Assembly: GCA_009829735.1 (NCBI GenBank)
Contig: CM020619.1
Coordinates: 27,120,063-27,184,062, forward strand
Reading direction: 5' to 3'
Source of the DNA: Pyropia yezoensis
Taxonomy: Eukaryota; Rhodophyta; Bangiophyceae; Bangiales; Bangiaceae
Length of the DNA stretch: 64,000 nt
A program made the translations under genes and the position numbers. Of this stretch, positions 21,158-30,563 are shown piece after piece. Position 1 is the first letter of the stretch. Every line of letters starts with the position of its first letter. The notes below the pieces were generated by a model, which was not told the origin of the DNA, did no database searches, and was given only the letters and a program-made list of their open reading frames with translations.

Positions 21158-23275
21158 ATGTCCAGTTCCGAGATCCAAGCTGGGCCCGTGGTTCCGGCGG
21201 CGAGTGTTGCGGAGGAGAACTCGGGTCGTCGTGCCCCTCTCCTGCCTCCGGTTCCTCGGATGTCGGTGCCGGCGCCGGTCGCCACGGCGGGGACGGATCG
21301 AGTTCCCCCGGCTTCCGCGATGCACCCGGTCGAGGCCCCCCCGGAGGGTCTCCCGGAGATGCTTCTTGGGCAGGACCCTCTGGCGGCCCGGCGTTACTCC
21401 ACGGTGGTCGGCAACGCCGGCGCGGCCCAGTGCCAGCAGGATTGCATGGACCTCTGGCGCAAGGAACTCCAGCGCGGGGTCTTGACCGAGATGGACAAGG
21501 CACGTCTTCATACGGCGGACCAGATGCGCCTGGCACAAGACCGCTCCCAGAGCTTCTCGGGTTCCTCTTGGGTTGCTCGTCTGGAGGATCTCCCCTTCGC
21601 GCTGGTACTGGATCTACCCTTGACCGAGCGTCGCGTGTCCGCGTCCGTTCTCCGGTGGCCGGAGGAGGAAGGGTACGTCCACCGGGCGCTCAAGGTCTGG
21701 GACGAGGCGCTCAAGGGGTCGGGAAGCTTGAACTGCGACCCCCGTCCGAGCATGGTCGCTCTGGAGCCGCCTTTCTTGACCCGGAAATACTCCAAGTTGT
21801 CGCCGGCACGGGAGCAGGGTGAGCGACGCGGGCGTCAGCGTGACTTCCTTGTAAGCTGCAACCACCAGGAGTTCTGGAAGCTGGACAAGGCTAACCGGGC
21901 GGCATACTACCCCAAGGTCATCCCGCAGCAGCAGGAAGTCGAGATCCCGGTCGGGTTTGCTCCTTCCAGCATCCCTTGCACCTGGTACTTCTTGGACGCC
22001 TTGACTCAGGCGTCGATCAAGGGCTTCTTCCACTCAATCCCGTACATGATGTACACGTCCGAGATGACAGTCTTGGCGGCCAACCACTGGCTTCATGAGG
22101 TCTTGGTGTCCAACCGGCTTTGGTTTCTCCCTGACCTCCTGATGGTCTGGATTGTCGACAAGTTGACCGTCGACTTCCTGTGCAGCCAGGACGAGGAGTA
22201 CAAGGAGCTCTTCCAGGCGATGATCGACTTCCGGCGTCTGGTACCGGTGCATGACCGGAACTTCTTGAACGCGATTGCCGACCAGAACCGCCCGCGTCGG
22301 GATGGCTTCGGTTGGGCGCAGGTGGTCTACCAGTCTTCTCCGGCCAAGGTGCAGCTGGCGACGCCGCTTCCGGCGTGGCCGCAGCTAGGTAGCTTTCCTG
22401 CTCCGGCCGCCCTTGATCTTCTGCCAGTTGGACCGCCGGTGCAGGAGTCGGGATGGGCCGCGGCGGTCGGTCGGGCGTCTGCGGCGGCTCCACTTCCTCC
22501 GGTTGCCCCTGTCGCCCCGGTCGCCTCGCCTGAACCGTCACCGGCACGTCCGCGCCCTGTTCCGGCTGTGCCAGTACTTCAAGCTCCTCCGGCACCGCGC
22601 TTGTCTGCGGCGAGTCTGGGAGTGGCCGTGCGGTCGCCGATTACTCCGGCCGCTCTACCCCGGACGCCTTCTTCCAACGCCGGCGGCGCTGTGCCTCCGC
22701 TGGAGTTGGGTACTCCGGTCTCGGGGGCCGTTGTGGACCGTCCGGTAGTGTCATCCTCGGGCCGGTTCGAGATTCCGGCGCCGACTCTGCGCCTCACCCG
22801 CTTCCGGGTGCCTGACTGGTACCTGAACCAAGGTGGTCCAACATGCGACCAGTACGACGTCGGCATGATTGAAGACCAGCTGGGTCGTCTTCCGGTGCAG
22901 GTTGAAGGCGTCGGGTCCTCTCTGGTGCTGGGTACTTACGCCAGCGTCTTGAACGACGTGGTCGACCGGGTGTTTGCTTGCGCGGACAGCGGCCAGATGT
23001 CGAACAACCCGGTGGTTGGCGAACTTCTGGCGACTTTGACGCGGCATGGCCTGGCCCAGCAGTGGTCAGAGACCTTCACGGGCTTCCAGCGGCGCCGACG
23101 GACATATCTGGATGAGCGGGAGCCACCGGCAACTACTGGTACTACTCCGATGGCGTCATACCGGGATGCGCCGCGTCCACCGCACTACGTCATCCCGTCT
23201 TCCTCCGGTTCCCGTCGTACCGCGGAGGCAGCGCCGGAGGACACTCCCGCTGCTCAGCGTCCACGCCGGGAGTAG
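21158..23275 (+). CDS. Antisense accessory ORF of the gypsy element (705 aa, unknown function)
   Basis: An intact plus-strand ORF between the pol terminus and the 3' LTR, running opposite to gag-pol; its stop (TAG TAG) is about 145 bp from the pol stop. Composition is that of a real protein. A Pro/Ala-rich N-terminus is followed by a folded-looking part (QCQQDCMDLWRKELQRG, VSCNHQEFWKLDKANRAAYY, then FAPSSIPCTWYFLDALTQAS, NRLWFLPDLLMVWIVDKLTV and FQAMIDFRRLVPVHDRNFLN), then a Pro/Ala linker and a second conserved-looking block (RLTRFRVPDWYLNQGGPTCD, VLNDVVDRVFACADSG). The C-terminus is basic. No transmembrane segment, zinc knuckle or enzyme motif is recognised. Extra antisense ORFs at this position are known in some plant Ty3/gypsy lineages, but I cannot tell whether this one is related. 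Expression from the adjacent LTR is inferred. Confidence 0.8.
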   Translation: MSSSEIQAGPVVPAASVAEENSGRRAPLLPPVPRMSVPAPVATAGTDRVPPASAMHPVEAPPEGLPEMLLGQDPLAARRYSTVVGNAGAAQCQQDCMDLWRKELQRGVLTEMDKARLHTADQMRLAQDRSQSFSGSSWVARLEDLPFALVLDLPLTERRVSASVLRWPEEEGYVHRALKVWDEALKGSGSLNCDPRPSMVALEPPFLTRKYSKLSPAREQGERRGRQRDFLVSCNHQEFWKLDKANRAAYYPKVIPQQQEVEIPVGFAPSSIPCTWYFLDALTQASIKGFFHSIPYMMYTSEMTVLAANHWLHEVLVSNRLWFLPDLLMVWIVDKLTVDFLCSQDEEYKELFQAMIDFRRLVPVHDRNFLNAIADQNRPRRDGFGWAQVVYQSSPAKVQLATPLPAWPQLGSFPAPAALDLLPVGPPVQESGWAAAVGRASAAAPLPPVAPVAPVASPEPSPARPRPVPAVPVLQAPPAPRLSAASLGVAVRSPITPAALPRTPSSNAGGAVPPLELGTPVSGAVVDRPVVSSSGRFEIPAPTLRLTRFRVPDWYLNQGGPTCDQYDVGMIEDQLGRLPVQVEGVGSSLVLGTYASVLNDVVDRVFACADSGQMSNNPVVGELLATLTRHGLAQQWSETFTGFQRRRRTYLDEREPPATTGTTPMASYRDAPRPPHYVIPSSSGSRRTAEAAPEDTPAAQRPRRE

Positions 23276-23420
23276 TAGTTGGATGCAAGGAGGGTGAGGG
23301 TCTTGGGAGAAGCGAGGAGGGAAGAGGCGGAGAGAAGGGTTGCTCGAGCGGGTGCTTGTTTTCCTTGATTGTTCCATGCTTGCGTTGCGTGTTATCCTTG
23401 ATATACCCGTTCCCTTCTTC

Positions 23421-26400
23421 TCAATCCTCTTGTTCCGCATCTGTTGCGGGCGAGCTCGTCTCGTCCCGAGGGTCTTGGTTGGCCCCGTCCTCTTGGTCCT
23501 CCTCCGTGTCCGACTCCAGAATCTTGCCGGCTCTGGCCACTGGAGTGCCCTCGATCCCGTTCCGTCGCGTGTAGGCACAGACGTCCGCGATGGGTAGCCG
23601 GTTTGAGGGTTCCCATGTATCATCTGCTGGGTTAAAGCCGAACCAGCGTACTCGCAGGTACAGGCGTCCATCTCTCCAGGCATGGTCGACAAACTTGACG
23701 TAGACAAATTCCCGACCTTCTTCTTGGGATAGCCAGGGTATCGCAGTCCGCTTACGCCGGGTCAAGTCCCGTTGGCTTGGCGGTGGAGCTCGGGTGACAT
23801 GGTCGCTGCTCACCCGGTACGGAGAGCCATCCACGTCTAGAAGGAAGGTCCAGCCATCCGTATTGAGAATCTCATAAGGTCCATCCGTCTTAGAGTCCAG
23901 CTTCCCCCGGGTCTTGCTATGGTTGTCCACAAAAACCCAGTCGCCACCACCCAGTTCCTTATTCTTTTCCCGGACACCCTTGTCATAGTCCCGCTTGTAT
24001 CGCTCCTGGGTCTTTGAGATTGACTCCTTGACTCTTGGGAGTAGGAGCTTTAGTTGTTCCAGGAACTCATCCTTTGCCTTGGGACCTGACTTCAGTGCAG
24101 GCTGGAGACCATCCGGTATTCTTTCCAGGGAGAAGTTGGTCAGCCGCCTTGGGGTGACAAAGTCGAGTGGAGCGACTCCCGTTGTCCGGTGAACTCGGGA
24201 GTTGTAGGCTAGAGTGAGGACAGCCAGGAGCTCGTCCCAGTCTTCTTGGTGCTCCTCCACGTAGTGCCGTAGCATGTCCACTAGGGTCCGGTTGAATCGT
24301 TCCACCTGACCGTTCGTTTGAGGGTGGTACGTCGTGGTGTACAAGTTCTTGATGCCCATCAGGTCACAGACTCCTTGGAAGAACAGGGATGCAAACTGGG
24401 GACCGTTGTCGGTTAAGACGGAGTCTGGAGGGCCGTAGGCAGCTATCCAGTACTCGCAGAAGGCCGACGTGACATCCAGAGCCGTGATGGTTCTCAACGG
24501 GATTGCTCGAGTGAACTTGGAGAACCGGTCACAAATGATGAGCAGGTATATGTTGCCACTGGAGGTCTCAGGTAGGGGCCCCAGGATGTCCATGCTTAAG
24601 CTTGCAAAGGGCTCCGCCGCAGGGAATAGGCGTAGCTTAGAAGTCTTCTTCCTCTGGGACAACCGGTTCCTTGCACAAGAAATACAAGCCTCCAGGCACT
24701 TATGGACGTCACTGGCCATGGTTTCCCAGTAATAATGTCGTCTCATGGAAGCATACATCCGATTGATACCAGGATGCCCGGCCTGGGGAGACGAGTGCTC
24801 CAGGCGTAGGATGTCAGTCCGTAGGCTCCGGGGTACGTAGACTTGAGTTGCCCCATCGAAGGGTGACACCCGTACCAGGAGTCCGTCTGTAGACTCGGAG
24901 AAGCGACTGTTCCGGTTCAGGTCCATTTGGTGGCGAAGCTCCAAGCATTGAGGGTCCGTCAATTGTGCCTCCAGCATCCGGTGAATGGTTACCGGTTGAT
25001 GAGCGTCAGGTGTCTCGTACAGGGGAGCGTGCCAGCCACGTCCGACATTCGGGAGGATGAAGCAAGGTATTTCCTCCGGGATAGGACCGGTATCGGCTGC
25101 AGGAGTCTCCAGCCGGGACATGGTGTCGGCGCAGTGGTGCTCCCTCCCTGCTCTGGTGCACACCTTGTACTTGAACTCCGAAAGGCGTAGGCGCCACCGG
25201 GCGACCCTTCCTTGACTGCTGTCCATGCATAGCAGCCACCTTAGACTGGCGTGGTCCGTCCGGATGAGGAACTCTTGTCCTTCAAGATATGGACGTAATA
25301 GGAAGCAAGCCCAGACGACCGCCAAGCACTCGCGCTCGGTCGTGGAATAGTTCTTCTCGGCTGGAGTCAAGACGCGACTGTAGTAGCCTATCGGGAGGAA
25401 GTGCCCATCAGGTTGCTGCTGGAGTAGTGAGCACCCCACCTGGACGCCACAGGCGTCAGTCTCCAGAACAAACTGACCCTCCCGCTTGGGTAACGCCAGT
25501 ACTGGAGTGGTGGTCAGGCGCTTCTTGAGCTCTTCGAAGGCTGCTGTCTGCTTCTCGTCGAACACCGGGAGTTGTGCTGGAAGCTTCTTGCTAGTAAGCT
25601 TGGTCAAGGGCCGGGCAATCAGAGCGTAGTCTCGTACGAACCGGCGGTAGACGTTGCACATACCCAGGAAGCTCTTGAGTTCCGTCTGGGTTTTAGGTTG
25701 CCGTGCATGCCGGAGGGCCTTGATGTTCTTCTCATTGACTCGGAGCTCCCCCGGACTCAGCACGTGCCCCAGGTACTCCACCTCAGTCTCAAACAGGTGG
25801 CACTTCTCGGCCTTGAGGGTAACTCCAGCCTTGGACAGGAGGGCCAGGACCTCTCGAAGGTGCTCCAGGTGTTCCGCTGGGGTCTTGGAGAAAACAATGA
25901 TGTCGTCCAGGTAGACCAAACATGTTCTCCACCTTAGCCCCGACAGGATGATGTCGATGGCTCTCTGGAAGGTTGCCGGAGCATTAGTGAGACCAAAAGG
26001 GAGACGCTTGCACCGGAACAGTCCCATGTGGCACGTGAAGGTGGTCTTGTCCTTGTCCTCGTCAGCCAGAGGGATCTGCCAGTAACCGGCATTACAATCC
26101 AGCGTCGAGAAGAGGGTGGCATCACCAAGAAAGTCGAGGCAATCATCCATCCGGGGTATCGGGTATACATCCTTGACTGTCATCTCGTTCAGGCGTCTGT
26201 AGTCAACGCAGAAACGGAAGTGACCGCCAGGTTTCGGGACGACTACCACCGGGAAAGCCCACTCGCCATCAGACGGCTCGATAACATCCATCTTGAGCAT
26301 CTTGTTAACCTGCTTCTCAATCTCATCCCGGCGATGAGGTCCAGCCCGGTATGGGTGCATGTGCACTGGTTTGGCATCTGGCTTGAGTTGAATCCGGTGT

Positions 26401-27536
26401 AGGGTGGCGTCCATCTTGCCCAGCTCTCCAGACCACAGGTGCCGATATTCCTGGAGAAGCTTCTCCAGTGCCTCCTTCAAGTCGGGAGGGACGTTTTCTT
26501 GGTTGACCTTCGGCATCCCGGGCGGTGCTTGTTCCGGCTTCGGAGTAGTACGGCCAGCCTGCTCTTGTTCCGGAGATACGTCTAAGGCCGTCAAGTTGGA
26601 TGCCAGCTCTTGTTGCAGGTTGAAGAGGTCTTCCTTGCTCATAGCGCGGGCGGACCCCCGGTAAGGCTCTGCTGTACCAACTCGAGTGCCCTTGGCGAGG
26701 GTTATTGGCTTCCGGCTCACGTTGACGATCAGCACCGAGAACGGGGTGTGCCTCTCCACCTTCTTGTGGTGTCCGTGGGCTAGGTATAATCGGTGTTTCG
26801 CCAGAAATTCCTTGCGTCCGTAGATCAGGCATTGACCTGCAGTCCGGGTCGTGACTTGAACCTTGGTCTCCGAGCGAGGAGGTAGGAGCACCGGTTTGAT
26901 GAGGGTCAAGGTAGAGGGTGGGATGCGTTCCTTCTGGTTCTTGGCCACACGAACCTTGGTGTCCAGGTGCTCCAGCACTGGTGACACAACCCCATGGTTG
27001 AACTGCACCTTTCCTTCTCCGGGTAGGATGCTCTTGACATGCTGCTTCTGGAAGTCCCAGCCTAGGATGAGGGGGACTGATAAGGTCTTGACTACTAGAA
27101 AGGGAAAAAGCATTGGTTCATTGTTGACATAGATGGCGACGGGAAGACGGCCAAGCGGTCGTAGGGTTTGACCTGATGCGTCTACAATCCGGGTCTTGGT
27201 AGGCGCTCTCCAGGCATGTCGACGCCAGCCCGGAGGTAACAGGTTCTCAGTGATGACGCTTGGTCCGGCTCCCGTGTCGACCACCGGCGTAACAGCTTGG
27301 GGGAGGCTATCCCCCACACGCATACGAGCATTAATCTTGAGGTTTTCCTTACGCAGGACGAGCAAGGTCCCCTTGAACAAACAGGGTGTCCAGGCGGCTA
27401 CCGGTTGAGCAGGTAACTGCCGTCCTTTCTCCCGGCACGCAAGGGGAGAACAGGTAGAAGTACCCTGCCGTTGGAGATTCGGGAAGACACTTGGGGAGAG
27501 CGCCTGCCCTACTCGTTTCCCGGCTCCGAGGAGTCC
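23421..27536 (-). CDS. pol: Gypsy pol: protease, RT, RNase H, integrase, chromodomain
   Basis: The polyprotein enzyme region of the inner element. It has no initiating ATG of its own: the frame opens at 27536, overlaps the gag end by 28 nt and is entered by a -1 shift. Counting from the codon at 27380: aspartic protease VVDTGAGPSVI (Asp about 35); RT with FRFCVDYRRLNEMTV, FGLTNAPATF and catalytic YLDDIIVFS (about 488); RNase H beginning ETDACGVQVGC (about 640); integrase zinc-binding His-His-Cys-Cys region (GHPGINRMYASMRRHYYW to CISCARN) and D-D-E core (SMDILGPLP, LTDNGPQF, NGQVERFNR; about 900-1020); a GPY-like module (DGPYEIL); and near the C-terminus a chromodomain (LYLRVRWFGFNPADDTWEPS). 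The last probably guides integration to heterochromatin. No internal stop. Chromodomain plus domain order place it with chromovirus-like Ty3/gypsy elements. Confidence 0.95.
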   Translation of the reverse strand, partial: GLLGAGKRVGQALSPSVFPNLQRQGTSTCSPLACREKGRQLPAQPVAAWTPCLFKGTLLVLRKENLKINARMRVGDSLPQAVTPVVDTGAGPSVITENLLPPGWRRHAWRAPTKTRIVDASGQTLRPLGRLPVAIYVNNEPMLFPFLVVKTLSVPLILGWDFQKQHVKSILPGEGKVQFNHGVVSPVLEHLDTKVRVAKNQKERIPPSTLTLIKPVLLPPRSETKVQVTTRTAGQCLIYGRKEFLAKHRLYLAHGHHKKVERHTPFSVLIVNVSRKPITLAKGTRVGTAEPYRGSARAMSKEDLFNLQQELASNLTALDVSPEQEQAGRTTPKPEQAPPGMPKVNQENVPPDLKEALEKLLQEYRHLWSGELGKMDATLHRIQLKPDAKPVHMHPYRAGPHRRDEIEKQVNKMLKMDVIEPSDGEWAFPVVVVPKPGGHFRFCVDYRRLNEMTVKDVYPIPRMDDCLDFLGDATLFSTLDCNAGYWQIPLADEDKDKTTFTCHMGLFRCKRLPFGLTNAPATFQRAIDIILSGLRWRTCLVYLDDIIVFSKTPAEHLEHLREVLALLSKAGVTLKAEKCHLFETEVEYLGHVLSPGELRVNEKNIKALRHARQPKTQTELKSFLGMCNVYRRFVRDYALIARPLTKLTSKKLPAQLPVFDEKQTAAFEELKKRLTTTPVLALPKREGQFVLETDACGVQVGCSLLQQQPDGHFLPIGYYSRVLTPAEKNYSTTERECLAVVWACFLLRPYLEGQEFLIRTDHASLRWLLCMDSSQGRVARWRLRLSEFKYKVCTRAGREHHCADTMSRLETPAADTGPIPEEIPCFILPNVGRGWHAPLYETPDAHQPVTIHRMLEAQLTDPQCLELRHQMDLNRNSRFSESTDGLLVRVSPFDGATQVYVPRSLRTDILRLEHSSPQAGHPGINRMYASMRRHYYWETMASDVHKCLEACISCARNRLSQRKKTSKLRLFPAAEPFASLSMDILGPLPETSSGNIYLLIICDRFSKFTRAIPLRTITALDVTSAFCEYWIAAYGPPDSVLTDNGPQFASLFFQGVCDLMGIKNLYTTTYHPQTNGQVERFNRTLVDMLRHYVEEHQEDWDELLAVLTLAYNSRVHRTTGVAPLDFVTPRRLTNFSLERIPDGLQPALKSGPKAKDEFLEQLKLLLPRVKESISKTQERYKRDYDKGVREKNKELGGGDWVFVDNHSKTRGKLDSKTDGPYEILNTDGWTFLLDVDGSPYRVSSDHVTRAPPPSQRDLTRRKRTAIPWLSQEEGREFVYVKFVDHAWRDGRLYLRVRWFGFNPADDTWEPSNRLPIADVCAYTRRNGIEGTPVARAGKILESDTEEDQEDGANQDPRDETSSPATDAEQED

Positions 27537-29269
27537 TTAGAGGTTTCGGTCTCCAGGTCAAAGTCCGTAGGAGCTTCCCTTGCCAGAGCCTCCGTGATGC
27601 TCTGTAAGGTTGCCACTCGGATGGCATGTACCTGTGCCTTGTCCATCTTGGAGGGTGCCCGCCGGTCAGCCCAGTTGACCGCCTTTGCAAACACCAGTCC
27701 TTGACGCTTGAGTTTCTCCTGGAGATCCTCGGGAATGGTCGGGCACTGGTAGGACATATGATCCTCCTTCTGGCACAGCCAGCAAGACCGGAACCGCTGG
27801 TTCCTGATCTGCTTGGGGGCGACCAGGGAAGGTTGCTCCTTAGAAACGAAGCCGCCCCACTTGTCCCTTGACTCCATGGGTGAGGCCTCGCCAACTGCGA
27901 GTACCGGTACAGGGTTATCACCTCCCTTATACTTGTCGGGTCCGGGACGAACTCGCGACAACGGCTTGGGGGTTGATACCATAGGAGCCTGGAGGGCCTT
28001 GGCTTGCCGGTGCTTGCCCTGGGTATAGGCCATCAACTGCTGGAAGGTATGTTCTTGATGTTCCTGGTTGTAGTTCTCCGCATCCACTTGAAGATATTCA
28101 GGAAGCCCCTCCGAGAAGATCATCTTGAGCCTGTCCTCAGGGTAAACGTTGCCACAAGCATCGCTCATCTCCCGGACACGACGGGCGAACGCCTCTGGAG
28201 TCTCTTGTCTCTCCATGGTTGCCCGGTTCAGCCTACCGACTGCCTTACGCAGGGAGTCCGCGTCTGCGTAGTTGGACAGGAGCCAGTTGACCGCCTCCGG
28301 ATAACTCGCGACGGTACGTCCAACAATGTGCCCGGCAGAGTCTGGTAGAACCTGTGCAAACCGCTGTTCCGCTTCTCCGGTCATGAAGTTAACCAGGAGA
28401 TAGAGAGCCTTGCCCTCGGACACATCGTTGTCATTGCATGCCTTGACAAACCGGCGCAGGAAGGCAAAGATAAGCGCCGGTCTCTTCCCGGAAAACTTAG
28501 GATGCCCCCCAAAGCTCGGCTGCATTCGCCGGTTCAGGGATGCCATCTTCTTGGCCATCTTCCGGGTGTAACCTTGGTCTTGGTTCTCCAGCCGGTAGTT
28601 ACCCCAATACGTGACCTTGTTCAGGGTGGCATCTCCCACTTGGTGGGCAGGGAAGTCGAACTCGACTAGCCTGCGCCGGGTAGGACCGGGAGATGCATCC
28701 CAGTCATATCCCTCCTCAGAGCTGGAGGAACTGGTCTCGCTGGTGCTAGAGCGGCGGCGACGACGCCGACGCCTACGGCTGCTCCGGTCACCGGTCTTGG
28801 AGCTCCCCGCCCCATAGGACGCAAGGGGAGGAAAAGCTTGGCCGGTCCCAGGAGTCGAAGTCTCAGGAAGACCCGTAGAACCAGTCATAGCGGTGCCTCT
28901 GGCACTGCTAGTGCCCACAGGAAGAGGTGTATACACCCAGCTGCCATGTGTGGGTCCAGGAGTAAACACACCAGGGGCTATCCCTGGAGGTTGAAGAGTA
29001 GAACCGACAGGAGGGAGACGTCTGCTGCGAGCGGACTCAAACGCCGTTGACCCCGGGGTGGCTCCCACAGGAGGAACAGCCGGAGGAACGGGAGCAGGCG
29101 GTACTTGGCCGCCTGTAGACTCCAGTCCACTACCGGATGTCACGCCCAGGTCTGCTTCACCCGTAGGGAGAACGCCGGGTTGGGCACCGTCCCCCGCGGT
29201 GACCAGGGATGCGTCAAGGGACGCGGGGTCTACCCCTTCGGGCACCGTCGTGCCAGGGAGGGTAGCCAT
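27509..29269 (-). CDS. gag: Gypsy gag (capsid/nucleocapsid precursor)
   Basis: 586 residues from the ATG at 29269. Forms the virus-like particle that packages element RNA. The N-terminal 200 residues are Pro/Gly/Thr-rich and disordered, with a run of nine or ten Args followed by a Ser/Glu stretch. A retrotransposon capsid domain follows (ALIFAFLRRFVKACNDNDVS, LLVNFMTGEAEQRFAQVLP, SLRKAVGRLNRATMERQETP, EAFARRVREMSDACG). One zinc knuckle of the C-x2-C-x4-H-x4-C form (CWLCQKEDHMSYQC) lies near residue 490. It ends GNE and the stop lies two codons after a GGGAAAC slippery site, from which pol is made in the -1 frame. Confidence 0.93.
   Translation of the reverse strand: MATLPGTTVPEGVDPASLDASLVTAGDGAQPGVLPTGEADLGVTSGSGLESTGGQVPPAPVPPAVPPVGATPGSTAFESARSRRLPPVGSTLQPPGIAPGVFTPGPTHGSWVYTPLPVGTSSARGTAMTGSTGLPETSTPGTGQAFPPLASYGAGSSKTGDRSSRRRRRRRRRSSTSETSSSSSEEGYDWDASPGPTRRRLVEFDFPAHQVGDATLNKVTYWGNYRLENQDQGYTRKMAKKMASLNRRMQPSFGGHPKFSGKRPALIFAFLRRFVKACNDNDVSEGKALYLLVNFMTGEAEQRFAQVLPDSAGHIVGRTVASYPEAVNWLLSNYADADSLRKAVGRLNRATMERQETPEAFARRVREMSDACGNVYPEDRLKMIFSEGLPEYLQVDAENYNQEHQEHTFQQLMAYTQGKHRQAKALQAPMVSTPKPLSRVRPGPDKYKGGDNPVPVLAVGEASPMESRDKWGGFVSKEQPSLVAPKQIRNQRFRSCWLCQKEDHMSYQCPTIPEDLQEKLKRQGLVFAKAVNWADRRAPSKMDKAQVHAIRVATLQSITEALAREAPTDFDLETETSKDSSEPGNE
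27515..27521 (-). promoter_or_regulatory. -1 ribosomal frameshift site GGGAAAC (gag-pol)
   Basis: On the minus strand the gag codons read CCG GGA AAC GAG TAG. The heptamer G GGA AAC fits the X XXY YYZ consensus for -1 slippage and sits two codons before the gag stop. After slippage the frame continues through the stop into pol without interruption. A downstream stimulatory RNA structure was not assessed. Confidence 0.8.
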
Positions 29270-29456
29270 GTTGGTCTCTTGACAGCCACAGTCCAGTTAC
29301 CTGCGTGTCCAAAGATCGCAAGACCACAAGAGAGGGGTTGGAGAGCCAGGAATGGGGTTCCCGTGAACGGGTGCAAATAATTCCCAAACCACAGAAAAAG
29401 ACAGAATAGGAACAACGCAACCGCTGCTCCTAAATGTCTCTTCTCAAACACTCCAA

Positions 29457-29474
29457 TCCCCTGCTGCTCCACCA
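29457..29474 (-). other. Primer-binding site
   Basis: Four nucleotides after the 5' LTR the minus strand reads TGGTGGAGCAGCAGGGG, beginning with TGG as needed to pair with a tRNA 3' CCA end. The tRNA identity was not determined; it is not the common initiator-Met PBS. Confidence 0.6.
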
Positions 29475-29478
29475 AATA

Positions 29479-30051
29479 TGTGGTATAAAACTCGATCCTC
29501 TCAGACACGTGTCAATATCCCTCGGGGGAAAGGGACAGGTAACGCAGAAAGGGGAACTACGAGAATGGTATGCCTGTTGCCTCACGTGCCTGCTTGCAGG
29601 GCAAACAGATACGCACGGTAGTGCACACGGGGAAGAGGAAAGCAAACGCGCAGTTGTCTTTTTCCCTGAGGGCGCGGGCCGAGGGCGCCTCGCTGTCCCT
29701 CTTAACGTGCATCTGGGGGAACCCCGGCACGTTGGCCCGGTAGCCCCCCCCATAACCCCGAGTGGCCCCGACCCGAGTCTAACCTCGTCAGGTCGGGGGC
29801 CACTATCACTACTAATTCTATTCCCACTCACTAATCTCACACTCAAATTCTCTCAAATCAAGTCCCTCACAAATATGCAAAAACACATCAGAAATCCCTC
29901 TCTCGCGTGTGGATAGCGTAGTCCACCGCATCCCAGTGCCGGGCACGGGCCACGGCCGCCAACCATCGCCACACGGCGGGCGTGTTCTGGCACCTGGTGC
30001 CCTCTGGTTGCAGTCCCGGGTCGGCGCCAAGTCGGGGCCAGGGATGCTACA
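29479..30051 (-). repeat. Gypsy LTR, right (5' LTR for gag-pol)
   Basis: A 573-bp LTR matching the left one except for one extra C in the AGCCC run near 29745. It should hold the gag-pol promoter and transcription start. Confidence 0.95.
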
Positions 30052-30056
30052 GTGAA
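30052..30056. other. Target-site duplication, right (GTGAA)
   Basis: Copy of the GTGAA found at 20398-20402. Confidence 0.9.
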
Positions 30057-30563
30057 CACCCAGGGGATGCGCAAGCCGTAAAGGATAGTGCGCAATACCC
30101 AAGGCCCCGCACCGAGCGCGGCCCATACTCGTGTGGAGAGGCGGAGAGAGTTGAACGGGGAGACGGCCGCCGCCGCCGCGTCGTCCTCTGCAACCACCTT
30201 CTCGTGTCGACGTTGCCGCTGGTTGGGGCGGCGCCGACGCTTGAGTGCCTTTGGGACGGCTGCGCCCCCCGGCACGCGAGGGGGCGAGCCCGACCCCCGA
30301 GATGGGCGGGGGGTCGGCGGCGCCCGGCCCGGCTTGGCCTTAGGCGCCCCCATTGGGGCGCCCCCCTCGGCCGGGCTTGGCAGGCTTGGGCGTTGCGGCA
30401 TCGCCGCGGATGCCGTTGGTGTGGCGATCGCCATGGCGGCGGGCAGCGAGCCTGACAAAGCTCTCGTTCTGGGCAGCCTGGAGGAAGTCGTACGCGGGAC
30501 AGTAGACGGCTGCGTCGGTGTCCTGGAAGACCAGCGACCGAAGAGTGTCCGCAGCGTGTCCAT
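30052..30563 (-). pseudogene. YR-element ORF2, 5' part, cut by gypsy insertion
   Basis: An ATG at 30563 opens the frame that leads into the RT at 20402. This part is an Arg/Pro/Ala-rich leader (KALKRRRRPNQRQRRHEKVV) of about 170 residues ending in YGLRIPWVF at the insertion point. It overlaps the end of ORF1 by 224 nt in the +1 frame. Beyond 30052 the open frame continues into LTR sequence, which is not part of the gene. Confidence 0.75.

Larger units (their letters stand above)
20403..30051 (-). mobile_element. Nested Ty3/gypsy LTR retrotransposon with chromodomain and antisense ORF
   Basis: A 9.65-kb element transcribed toward the left (gag-pol on the minus strand). In its own orientation: 5' LTR (30051-29479), primer-binding site, gag (29269-27509), pol in the -1 frame (about 27536-23421) with protease, RT, RNase H, integrase and chromodomain, then an ORF of 705 codons on the opposite strand (21158-23275), a polypurine tract and the 3' LTR (20974-20403). 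Flanked by GTGAA duplications. The two LTRs differ by one C in a run, and all ORFs are open. It therefore looks very recently inserted and possibly competent. It sits inside ORF2 of the outer tyrosine-recombinase element. Confidence 0.95.
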
